Shown here piece by piece: positions 8,455 to 15,912 of a DNA stretch of 64,000 bases (within the stretch, counting starts at the first letter, position 1; each line of letters opens with the position of its first letter). Source of the stretch: an uncultured Clostridium sp. Lineage in GTDB: Bacteria; Bacillota; Clostridia; Lachnospirales; Lachnospiraceae. Location of the stretch: positions 1 through 64,000 of the forward strand of contig UQMJ01000012.1 of assembly GCA_900542035.1 (NCBI GenBank), written 5' to 3'. Made by a program: the position numbers and the translations under genes. The notes below the pieces were generated by a model. That model made no database searches. It was not told where the DNA came from and worked only from the letters and a program-made list of their open reading frames with translations.

Positions 8455-9090
8455 TTGACTGATCAGGAAGTTCTGCAAATTTATATTGACTTAGTGCCGT
8501 TTTTAGCCGAGGTCTGCGGCTCCGGCTGTGAAATAGTACTTCATAATACCGCTGATCCAGCCCATTCCTTAACAGCTATCCAGAATTCCATCTCCGGACG
8601 GCAGACGGGAGACGCCCTTACGGATCTGGGGCAGGAGCTGAAAGCCAAAGGAATGTATGCGGACTCTTCTTACCTGGCCAATTATCCAGGAAAAGGGAAA
8701 GGGCGGGATTTTTTGTCCAGTACCTATTATATCAAAAATGAAAACCGGCTTATCGGTCTTTTGTGCATCAATAAGGATTTATCTGCTGTTTCAGAACTGA
8801 ATCATTCCATCCAGAATTTTCTGCATCAGTTCAATTTAAATCCTGCGCCGGAAGGCGAACTTTCTGAAAACCTGGACACTCCCATGGAAAGTCTGCTCCG
8901 CCGCCGCATTCTCGAACTGACCGCCCTTCTGGGACGTTCCCCTTCTCAGATGTCTTCAAAAGAGAAGGCTCAGATCGTATGCCAGCTTAATGAAGAAGGC
9001 CTTATGAACGTAAAAGGGGCCGCTGTCCAGATTGCAAACCAGCTTTCTGTCAGCGTCCCCACTGTATATCGTTATTTAAAAAATAAATAA
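8455..9090 (+). CDS. YheO/DauR-type transcriptional regulator
   Basis: A 211-aa regulator with an N-terminal YheO-type PAS-like sensor domain (about residues 1-115; CEIVLHNTADPAHSLTAIQN is typical) and a C-terminal helix-turn-helix (about 150-211) ending in LSVSVPTVYRYLKNK. The related DauR of Pseudomonas represses D-arginine catabolism; the ligand here is unknown. The start is TTG at 8455, preceded by GGAGGTG at 5 nt; a longer frame from 8386 begins inside the promoter. It is divergent from ridA. Because RidA removes reactive imines from amino-acid breakdown, control of ridA by this protein is a reasonable guess, not shown. Confidence 0.82.
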   Translation: MTDQEVLQIYIDLVPFLAEVCGSGCEIVLHNTADPAHSLTAIQNSISGRQTGDALTDLGQELKAKGMYADSSYLANYPGKGKGRDFLSSTYYIKNENRLIGLLCINKDLSAVSELNHSIQNFLHQFNLNPAPEGELSENLDTPMESLLRRRILELTALLGRSPSQMSSKEKAQIVCQLNEEGLMNVKGAAVQIANQLSVSVPTVYRYLKNK

Positions 9091-9098
9091 ATTTTCTT

Positions 9099-10211
9099 CT
9101 ATCCGTTTTTTTGCGCCTGATAAACAGCGATAGCTTCGCTTAAATTCGAAGCTCTCCCGCCTCGGACAATTTTTGCCAGTTCAGACAGTTTATCCGGCTG
9201 CAAAAACTCTTTGCCAAGATACGTCTCATACTGATCCGTTACCAGAAGCGCCTGTTCCTTTGCATGAATCTGCGCTTCCTTCAGTCTGGCCTCAATACGG
9301 GCGTGTTCCTCTTCCAGCGCTTCCATTTTAACTTTATTATTGTTCATAATCTCGTCTGAAATAATGGTTTTTGTCACTGTATTAAAGGCGTTTAATGCCT
9401 CTTTTTTCTGATTGCTGAGCTGCTGCAGCTCCTGCTCAATCTGGGAAATCTCATCATCGTATTTTTCCAGATTGTAAATGGCCTCATCCCTGTCCTTACG
9501 GATAGAGGATGTAATGGCCCGAATTTTCCGGTTATTTCCCCGAATGGTACCGCGGATATCTTTCCCCTGCTTCAGAACTGCCAGATGGCGCATTTTCACT
9601 TTATTTCCCACTAAAATATACAATCCGCCAAAAATCAGAATCACAATCAAATAAATGATTACCATAACCCAGAACTTCCGGTTTTCCTCCGGTATAAACA
9701 GATAGGAAGCCAATGGAATCCCCACAAAGCATACCAGAAAGCCAAGGATCAGAAGCCCCAGTTCTTTCAGGCTTCCAGGCATATAAAAGGCGTAAAACCA
9801 TGTCGTTTTGCAAAACGACGGCACCCTGTTTTGTTTGAATAATGTTTTTAACTGCATGGACAGTTCCTGATTTTTCTCTTTTAATTCTTTTGTCTCTTCT
9901 GCAATCCGTTCCTTAATCCCCTGGTTTTTGGCTTTTTCCCTTTTTGCCCGTATTTTCCTCAGCCTGTCCTGCTCGGTTCCAATCTCTTTATCGTAACTGG
10001 CGCTGATTCCATCCCTTCGTTTTTTTACCGTCTGATTGATGGTATCCGCCATATCCAGCCGTTCCTGTTCTAATTCTTTATCTATTCGCTCTTCTTCTGC
10101 TTCCAGGTCTTCACAGGCCTTTTTGCTGCGGTTTAACTCTTCTATTGCCTTTATTGCATCTGCCAAAAATGCAGAGCAATCTGTAACTGCCGACGTAATC
10201 CCTGTTCCCAT
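9099..10211 (-). CDS. Coiled-coil membrane protein of unknown function
   Basis: A 370-aa protein I do not recognise. Three parts are visible: a long charged coiled coil rich in Glu, Lys and Arg (about residues 20-140), two hydrophobic helices separated by a short polar loop (about 153-175 and 182-203), and a second long coiled coil (about 205-335). This gives a membrane hairpin with two cytoplasmic rods. There is no signal peptide, cysteine motif or nucleotide-binding motif. Its 5' end is next to the promoter of the divergent 88-aa gene (10387). Possible roles such as membrane scaffold or septum/secretion accessory are only guesses. Confidence 0.6.
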   Translation of the reverse strand: MGTGITSAVTDCSAFLADAIKAIEELNRSKKACEDLEAEEERIDKELEQERLDMADTINQTVKKRRDGISASYDKEIGTEQDRLRKIRAKREKAKNQGIKERIAEETKELKEKNQELSMQLKTLFKQNRVPSFCKTTWFYAFYMPGSLKELGLLILGFLVCFVGIPLASYLFIPEENRKFWVMVIIYLIVILIFGGLYILVGNKVKMRHLAVLKQGKDIRGTIRGNNRKIRAITSSIRKDRDEAIYNLEKYDDEISQIEQELQQLSNQKKEALNAFNTVTKTIISDEIMNNNKVKMEALEEEHARIEARLKEAQIHAKEQALLVTDQYETYLGKEFLQPDKLSELAKIVRGGRASNLSEAIAVYQAQKNG

Positions 10212-10318
10212 ATTTTGTCCCCTTTGTAAATGGAAAACTGCTTTTTATACAAGCTGTCCCGTACTGCTATGTATAGATTACTACAAATTACAAGGAAGAA
10301 CAAGGGGAAATTCCCGCC

Positions 10319-10347
10319 TTTACAAGGTTCCGAAAATCCGATATACT
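10319..10347 (+). promoter_or_regulatory. Promoter of the 88-aa orphan gene
   Basis: TTTACA (10319-10324), a 17-bp spacer and TATACT (10342-10347), 39 bp before the ATG. Confidence 0.7.
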
Positions 10348-10386
10348 AGCATCAGTTTACACCAATCTGAAAAGGAGGTATCCCTT

Positions 10387-10653
10387 ATGTTCCGTATGTG
10401 GGGAAAAATCTGGAAAGACAACCATCTGTTGCAGGATACGGTTATCTGTATGCCGGACTACTCCATGTCCCGCACCCAGATGGTTTTTGGCGCTTTAGAT
10501 GAGATCTGCAGCCAGTTTGACTTAGGCCACCCTATCTGGATGGATTCCACCATCCGAGAATTTCAGCGCCATGATAAAACCCGTTTTTACCAAGACAGTT
10601 TTGTAGAAACCATTGATTTTGATTATCTTGAAATTCATGTGATAGAAGAATAA
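10387..10653 (+). CDS. Small conserved-looking protein, 88 aa, unknown function
   Basis: An 88-aa soluble protein starting MFRMWGKIWKDNHLL. The real start is ATG 10387: it follows AAAGGAGG by 8 nt, and a good promoter ends 40 bp upstream, so the much longer open frame running from 10036 is accidental and overlaps the divergent gene. No signal peptide, membrane helix or known motif is seen; composition is normal for a folded cytoplasmic protein, with a central ALDEICSQFDLGHPIW segment and an acidic C terminus. It is monocistronic. Expression signals are strong, so I regard it as a real gene without assigning a function. Confidence 0.75.
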   Translation: MFRMWGKIWKDNHLLQDTVICMPDYSMSRTQMVFGALDEICSQFDLGHPIWMDSTIREFQRHDKTRFYQDSFVETIDFDYLEIHVIEE

Positions 10654-10655
10654 TA

Positions 10656-10699
10656 TAAAAACAGCCTGCACCTTAGCATACTGCCGCGGTACAGGCTGT
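10656..10699 (-). terminator. uidA terminator, copy 1 of a duplicated terminator
   Basis: Hairpin ACAGCCTG (10661-10668) / CAGGCTGT (10692-10699). On the minus strand it is followed by TTTTTATATT and ends the uidA transcript. It may also stop the 88-aa gene on the plus strand. The 44-nt block is almost identical to 12671-12714: about 29 identical bases, a four-base loop difference, then 11 identical bases, in the same orientation. Confidence 0.8.
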
Positions 10700-10712
10700 C
10701 CTGTTGTTTCTC

Positions 10713-12533
10713 CTATCCCTTATAATTTTCCGGCAATCCTTTCCAACGCCGACGGAAATAGAACGCCGCATCCTTGGGCTGACGCTGACGGGTAAAAATC
10801 CCTTTTTTGTTGCCATTTACACGCATGATTCCTTCTGTTGTCTGGAAATCTGCAAAATTCCATACCAGTTCTCCCTTTACAAACTCATACGCATCAAAAA
10901 CTCTGTGGTTCATCTCTGAGTATTCATTTTGATATTCCTGACTCCACATAACGCTGGGAAGTTTATGTTCATCTGGCATAGTATCTGCGCCATATTCTGT
11001 AAAAATCACGGGACGTTCGTTTAATATCTCGCTCCATTTACCCAGTTCTTTACGCAGCGCCTCCTCAGCATCCGCTATATTATATCCCCCCATTACATAC
11101 CATCCATAGTAACGGTTTAAGCTGATAAAATCTGCAAATTGCTGACCTCTGCTATTATCCGGCAAACTTGTCATCAAAATCGCATAGGTTCTGGGCCGTT
11201 TCTGTACATCCAGTTCGTGAGCCAAATCAAATAATGGTTTAAAATATTCTTCCGTTCCCTTGCTGGTGCATTGAGGTTCGTTTAAAATGCTCCACGCAAT
11301 GACTGAAGCGTGGTTTTTATCACGAATTATCATATCATGCAAGGCCTGTTTATGATTCTTTAAAAGCTGGGGCGTTGTCTCCTTTTCAAAATATCCCTGC
11401 TGATTTTGCGTCCCCTGATTGGCGCTTAAGAAATTCGTAATGCTTTCCATAAATCCTACTGCAGGTACTTCATCAATGATCAAAAAGCCTTCTTCATCTG
11501 CCATCTGATACACTTCCTCAGCATATGGATAATGGCTGGTGCGGAAACAATTAGCGCCAATCCACTTCATACATTCATAATCCCGTTTAATCGTAACAAG
11601 ATCAAGTCCTCTGCCTCTCAAATCCGAGTCTTCATGTTTGCCAAAACCTTTTAAATAAACAGATTTTCCATTAAGAAGAAACTTTCCGTCCTTGATTTCA
11701 AAAACTCTCACACCAATTTTCTCGAAATATTCATCTAATACGTTTTCATTATCCATGATGCGAATTACAAAATGATACAGATATGACTTGTGAACATCCC
11801 ATAAATGTACATTTTCAATGTGCAGATTACCCTTTTTTCCTACACTTTCTGCGACTTTTATTCCTTCCTTATCATATACTTCTACTATGCAGTTATGGCT
11901 CCCATTTGTTTCTACTGTATACTCCACATCTGCATCTCGGCCATTTAAGTGATGATTCACTGTAAAATCTACAATCTGTTCTTTCGGCAGACAAAGCAGT
12001 TTTACAGGTCTCTGCAATCCTGAATAATTATAAAAATCAAAATATGGTACCGCCATTTTCTTTCCATTTGACAGCGTTGTTACGGTTCCTGCCGGAAGCA
12101 TGGCTTCATTCAATTCATTGTTTACCAGAACCGTAAGTTTATTATACTGATTATAGTTTACCAGAGCTGCTATTTCTGCATTAAAAGGAAGGAATCCGCC
12201 CTCATGGTATGCTGCTTCCACGCCATTTACAAACACACGCGCCCGATGGGTTGCAGATCCAAACCGAATAGTTACATCTTGTCCTTCCCATTCTCCTGGT
12301 ACAAAAAAGTCTGTTTCATACCAAAAATCACCGCAGTATTCTCTGCTATCTTTATCAGTAAATAAATCACAAAAAGAAGATGGTACTGGCATGAAAACCG
12401 GCGACGGCAAGCCATTTGTCCACCCAGATGCACTTCCTACACTTTCCGGATCAAATTGAAACTTCCACATACCGTCTAATGAAACAGTGCGTCTAGAACT
12501 TGTAGAGACTGGATACAGTAATGAATTTTTCAT
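10713..12533 (-). CDS. uidA: Beta-glucuronidase (GH2, loop-1 type)
   Basis: A 606-aa glycoside hydrolase family 2 enzyme that frees glucuronic acid from beta-glucuronides. Order: jelly-roll sugar-binding domain (about 15-180), immunoglobulin-like domain (185-280), TIM barrel (285-600). The acid/base Glu is E419 in SILNEP and the nucleophile E513 in FTEYGADT, close to E413 and E504 of Escherichia coli GUS. The NxK motif that recognises the glucuronate carboxylate is present (N575, K577 in GNKKGIF), so this is a glucuronidase rather than a galactosidase. A long insertion after PAVGF (about residues 361-386) corresponds to the loop-1 class that handles small drug or bile conjugates. GGAGG precedes the ATG by 8 nt. 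No promoter is visible upstream, only a truncated transporter remnant; see findings. Confidence 0.93.
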   Translation of the reverse strand: MKNSLLYPVSTSSRRTVSLDGMWKFQFDPESVGSASGWTNGLPSPVFMPVPSSFCDLFTDKDSREYCGDFWYETDFFVPGEWEGQDVTIRFGSATHRARVFVNGVEAAYHEGGFLPFNAEIAALVNYNQYNKLTVLVNNELNEAMLPAGTVTTLSNGKKMAVPYFDFYNYSGLQRPVKLLCLPKEQIVDFTVNHHLNGRDADVEYTVETNGSHNCIVEVYDKEGIKVAESVGKKGNLHIENVHLWDVHKSYLYHFVIRIMDNENVLDEYFEKIGVRVFEIKDGKFLLNGKSVYLKGFGKHEDSDLRGRGLDLVTIKRDYECMKWIGANCFRTSHYPYAEEVYQMADEEGFLIIDEVPAVGFMESITNFLSANQGTQNQQGYFEKETTPQLLKNHKQALHDMIIRDKNHASVIAWSILNEPQCTSKGTEEYFKPLFDLAHELDVQKRPRTYAILMTSLPDNSRGQQFADFISLNRYYGWYVMGGYNIADAEEALRKELGKWSEILNERPVIFTEYGADTMPDEHKLPSVMWSQEYQNEYSEMNHRVFDAYEFVKGELVWNFADFQTTEGIMRVNGNKKGIFTRQRQPKDAAFYFRRRWKGLPENYKG

Positions 12534-12562
12534 AAGGTTTTACCTCCAAATATTACTTTATA

Positions 12563-12670
12563 TTACTTTGTTTCTTTTGCTTTTCTCTCTGCCAAAACAC
12601 CCTGGATTTCTGCCATTTTCTCTTTTGTAAGCGGATAAAATTTCATAGAAATCAATGTTGCCACTTGTCC
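12563..12670 (-). pseudogene. 3' remnant of a GPH-type sugar transporter
   Basis: On the minus strand, directly upstream of uidA, 35 codons and a TAA read ...ATLISMKFYPLTKEKMAEIQ... and end in a lysine-rich tail. This resembles the C terminus of glycoside-pentoside-hexuronide:cation symporters (UidP/MelB group), in which the last membrane helix is followed by a short KFYPLT-like segment. The frame meets the duplicated terminator at 12671 and nothing of the remaining roughly 420 residues is found upstream, where pgi lies instead. Its stop is 30 bp before the uidA ATG with the uidA ribosome binding site in between, as in an old transporter-uidA operon. Confidence 0.65.
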
Positions 12671-12714
12671 TAAAAACAGCCTGCACCTTAGCATACTGCT
12701 ACAGTACAGGCTGT
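12671..12714 (-). terminator. pgi terminator, copy 2 of the duplicated terminator
   Basis: Stem ACAGCCTG/CAGGCTGT with a T-run on the minus strand, 24 bp beyond the pgi stop. It is nearly identical to the uidA terminator at 10656-10699, so the two copies are direct repeats bracketing the uidA segment. Confidence 0.82.
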
Positions 12715-12738
12715 TTACATTCTCATGTTCTATTTTTA

Positions 12739-14088
12739 TTATAATCTCTTCAACAGCTTTTCTCTCTCATCTTCATAACCAGGCTTTCCAAGAAGTGCAA
12801 ACATATTCTTCTTGTAGCTTTCTACTCCAGGCTGGTTAAATGGGTTCACGCCTAATAAGTAGCCGCTGATTCCGCAAGCAAACTCAAAGAAATAGAATAA
12901 CTGCCCCAGATAGAATGCATTCTGCTCTGGAATGTTTACACGCAGGTTTGGAACATTGCCGTCTGTATGAGCTAAGATAGTACCGTTCATAGCGCTCTTG
13001 TTGACAAAATCAACGCTCTTTCCAGCCAGATAGTTCATACCGTCTGTGTCTACTGCTTCTTCCTTTAACAATACCTCTGCCGGAGAATCCTCAACATTTA
13101 ACACGGTCTCAAACATGATTCTGGAACCATCCTGGATAAACTGTCCCATGGAATGCAGGTCAGTTGTCAAATCAACTGCATGAGGCAGGATACCTTTCTG
13201 ATCTTTTCCTTCGCTCTCGCCGTAAAGCTGCTTCCACCATTCTGATACATAGTGAAGGCTTGGCTCATAGTTTGCTACAATTTCGACCTGTTTGCCCTTG
13301 CGAAGAAGGATATTGCGGACTGCTGCATACAGCAGAGCCGGATTTTCCTCATATGGAGCGTTTAATGCTTTCTCTCTTCCAGAAGCAGCTCCTTCCATCA
13401 GTTTATCAATATCTGCTCCGCTGACTGCGATTGGAAGTAAACCTACTGCGGTCAGTACAGAGAAACGGCCGCCAACATCATCCGGAACCACAAAGGACTC
13501 ATAGCCTTCTTCATTGGCCAGGTTCTTTAACGCTCCCTTAGCCTTGTCGGTGGTTGCATAGATTCTCTTGTTTGCCTCTTCTTTACCATATTTTTCAATC
13601 AGCAGCTCCTTAAATACGCGGAATGCGATTGCAGGTTCTGTAGTTGTTCCAGACTTGGAAATAATATTAATGGAAAAATCTTTCCCTTTTAATACGTCCT
13701 GAAGATCCTTGATGTACTTGCTGCTGATGCTGTTTCCAACAAAATAAATCTCTGGCGTCTTTCTATCTTCCTTAGAAAGAACATTATAAAAGCTGTGGGA
13801 TAAGAACTCAATCGCAGCTCTTGCGCCTAAATAAGAACCGCCGATACCAATTACCAAAAGAACATCTGAATCTGACTGAATCTTTTTTGCAGCCTCTTTA
13901 ATCCGTACAAACTCTTCCTTGTCGTAGTCTACCGGAAGGTCAATCCATCCTAAAAAATCATTGCCGGCGCCGCTTTTGCTGGTCAGCACATCTTTCGCCC
14001 CCATAACGGCAGCTTTCATATAAGATAACTCGTCTGCCGCAATAAATCCGGCTGCTTTGGAATAGTCAAATGTCACTTCTCTTCCCAT
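12739..14088 (-). CDS. pgi: Glucose-6-phosphate isomerase
   Basis: A 449-aa enzyme interconverting glucose-6-phosphate and fructose-6-phosphate in glycolysis. It has the two SIS domains and the family signatures: GIGGSYLGARA (about residues 82-92), SKSGTTTEPAIAFR (about 145-158) and the SEGKDQKGILPH block with the catalytic region that follows. The length is that of the Bacillus/Clostridium short form. The ATG has AAAGGAG at 8 nt. It has its own extended -10 promoter (14149-14157) and a terminator (12671-12714). Fructose-6-phosphate/glucose-6-phosphate balance feeds the glycogen genes at the left end, but there is no operon link. Confidence 0.96.
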   Translation of the reverse strand: MGREVTFDYSKAAGFIAADELSYMKAAVMGAKDVLTSKSGAGNDFLGWIDLPVDYDKEEFVRIKEAAKKIQSDSDVLLVIGIGGSYLGARAAIEFLSHSFYNVLSKEDRKTPEIYFVGNSISSKYIKDLQDVLKGKDFSINIISKSGTTTEPAIAFRVFKELLIEKYGKEEANKRIYATTDKAKGALKNLANEEGYESFVVPDDVGGRFSVLTAVGLLPIAVSGADIDKLMEGAASGREKALNAPYEENPALLYAAVRNILLRKGKQVEIVANYEPSLHYVSEWWKQLYGESEGKDQKGILPHAVDLTTDLHSMGQFIQDGSRIMFETVLNVEDSPAEVLLKEEAVDTDGMNYLAGKSVDFVNKSAMNGTILAHTDGNVPNLRVNIPEQNAFYLGQLFYFFEFACGISGYLLGVNPFNQPGVESYKKNMFALLGKPGYEDEREKLLKRL

Positions 14089-14148
14089 TGCTATCGTCTC
14101 CTTTTTCTGATTGTTAAGAAAAATATTTTAAATACTTTGTCTATTTTC

Positions 14149-14157
14149 ATTATAACA
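14149..14157 (-). promoter_or_regulatory. pgi promoter, extended -10 element
   Basis: On the minus strand TGTTATAAT (14149-14157) is a perfect extended -10 element 61 bp upstream of the pgi ATG. No good -35 box stands at 17 bp, which is common for extended -10 promoters. Confidence 0.55.
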
Positions 14158-14174
14158 TAGATAGAGTCAAAAAG

Positions 14175-14930
14175 CTATCCCAGATATTCTCGGATAATCT
14201 CCCCCAGTACGCGGATTTCCTCTGGCTTTAGCTCCTTCATCCAGTCCTCTCCATCCTTTTTTTGCCCTCTGTCGCGGCTGGCCGCTGTCTGCTGTTCCAT
14301 AGTGCGACGGGCATTTTTTCTCTCCCGCAGCTCCCTGACGTTGCTGCGGATCGGCTGAGACTGCTCATTTTCTACCATTCTGGCATCGTCTTCTGATAAT
14401 TCTCCTGCTTTTTCCAGTTCCATTCTATGCCATAAAACATTTTCCAGGTAATCCTGAAGGCTGACAAAAAGCTGCTGGCGCTTTGCGTCCAGACCAACTC
14501 CATTTTCCACAATCACATTTAAAACCGCCGTCATGATACCCACAGTTCCATACAATACTATGTAATAGGAATCGCAGCGGTACCAGTAGGAAAGAAACGC
14601 CAGGGCGCCGCCTGCCAGAAGACACATCCAGGTCATCTGGCTGGAAAAACCCGCCCAGCCCTGAGGTGTCATTGCTCCTACCTTTGTGTCAAAAAGCTGC
14701 TTTTCCAAGTACACCTGGGTATTGACAATGCCCTGATTGACTCTGTACGCGTCTTCTGCTTTCTGTTTTAAATTTCTCAGATATTTATTTTTACTCATGG
14801 CCATGGTATTGGTCTCTTTTATCAATCTTTTGTAGGAATTTCTTGCAATCAGTTTACTGACAATCCCAAATACGCAAATCGCCACTAATAAGTATAAAGC
14901 CGTTCCATTTTGTAATAATTGCAGCATCAT
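14175..14930 (-). CDS. Membrane protein of unknown function
   Basis: A 251-aa protein with an N-terminal membrane helix (about residues 6-27), a short linker, two more helices (about 98-115 and 121-140), and a strongly charged C-terminal cytoplasmic tail rich in Arg, Glu and Gln (about 165-251). No known domain is recognised. GGGGAG precedes a doubled ATG at good distance; the second ATG may be used. A TATAAT box on the minus strand (15041-15046) may be its promoter. The tail ends with ELKPEEIRVLGEIIREYLG. It may be a membrane-anchored scaffold; I cannot say more. Confidence 0.6.
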   Translation of the reverse strand: MMLQLLQNGTALYLLVAICVFGIVSKLIARNSYKRLIKETNTMAMSKNKYLRNLKQKAEDAYRVNQGIVNTQVYLEKQLFDTKVGAMTPQGWAGFSSQMTWMCLLAGGALAFLSYWYRCDSYYIVLYGTVGIMTAVLNVIVENGVGLDAKRQQLFVSLQDYLENVLWHRMELEKAGELSEDDARMVENEQSQPIRSNVRELRERKNARRTMEQQTAASRDRGQKKDGEDWMKELKPEEIRVLGEIIREYLG

Positions 14931-15147
14931 TTAAACTCCCCTTTCCTGCAAAGCCTGTCTCTTTAAGGTTTTGTCTTTCTGGCGCGTATCCGCGTCTGCC
15001 GGCGGTGAAAAACAGCCTCGTCGGCTTTGCTGTACGTCACATTATAGCTGTACCGCAAGAATTTGGGAAGTTGAGAATCCCTAGAATCGTTCGTCAAATT
15101 TCCCCTAAAACTGATTCTTAGGTTGAGAGTCGTTTTTATTCATCTGA

Positions 15148-15843
15148 TTAATAATTCTCCGCAATGGCAAGCAGCAGCTTTACAGAATGCCGGATAGCCT
15201 TTGCTTCAAACTCCTGGTAATCCATATTAGCGCTGTCATCCGCTTTGTCGGAAATTGCGCGGATAATCAGACATCCTATATGATTTAAGTAGCACACCTG
15301 TGCAATTGCCGCCCCTTCCATCTCGGTACAGGAACCGTCAAAAGTTTCTGTCAGCCACTGCTTTTTCCCTTTATCTGAAATAAATTGATCGCCGCTGACC
15401 ACTCTTCCGGTAAATGTCTGAATATCTGGATTGACTCTCGCACAGCACTCCTTTGCCAGATTTAACAGCTTCTCATCTGCCGGAAATGCAAATGTATCCA
15501 TTCTTGGAATCTGTCCGGCCGGATAGCCAAATCCGGTTGCATCCATATCGTGCTGAACGGAATCCGTAGACAGCACAATGTCTCCAATATTAATTTCTGC
15601 CCTTAAAGATCCTGCAATTCCAGTATTTACAATGGCCTCCACTCCAAACCGATCCACCAGAATCTGGCTGCACACAGCCGCATTTACCTTGCCAATACCG
15701 GAACGGACTACTACTACTTCTTTTCCGTTTACTTTTCCACGGTAAAAATCCATCCCTGTTACGGTTTCTACCGATACGTCTGTCAAAGCGTTTTTAATTT
15801 CCAGGACTTCTTCGTCCATTGCTCCAATAATTCCTAACATCAT
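15148..15843 (-). CDS. mtnN: 5'-methylthioadenosine/S-adenosylhomocysteine nucleosidase
   Basis: A 231-aa Pfs/MTAN enzyme that cleaves adenine from methylthioadenosine, S-adenosylhomocysteine and 5'-deoxyadenosine, recycling SAM by-products and supplying S-ribosylhomocysteine. Visible: GIIGAMDEEV with the catalytic Glu, GIGKVNAAV, NTGIAGSL, the purine-binding segment VSGDQFIS, TEMEGAAIAQV that contacts the ribose, and ISDKADD with the catalytic Asp. Length is standard. Two adjacent ATGs follow AAAAGGAG. The 217-bp gap to the next gene holds an imperfect hairpin (CCTAAGAATC / GATTCTAGG on the minus strand) but no clear terminator. Confidence 0.95.
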   Translation of the reverse strand: MMLGIIGAMDEEVLEIKNALTDVSVETVTGMDFYRGKVNGKEVVVVRSGIGKVNAAVCSQILVDRFGVEAIVNTGIAGSLRAEINIGDIVLSTDSVQHDMDATGFGYPAGQIPRMDTFAFPADEKLLNLAKECCARVNPDIQTFTGRVVSGDQFISDKGKKQWLTETFDGSCTEMEGAAIAQVCYLNHIGCLIIRAISDKADDSANMDYQEFEAKAIRHSVKLLLAIAENY

Positions 15844-15912
15844 TCAAACTCCTTTTCCTCGTGTATTTTTCTCTTCTCGTCTCATTATATCCCGCGGTTT
15901 ATGAAAATGCAA

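Noticed and set aside
10036..10386. Upstream extension of the 88-aa ORF
   Set aside because: It overlaps the divergent coiled-coil gene and precedes a good promoter and ribosome binding site; it is a shadow.
14931..15147. Riboswitch or small RNA in the mtnN-14175 gene gap
   Set aside because: There is a TATAAT box and imperfect inverted repeats, but no consistent fold or terminator with a T-run; evidence is too thin.
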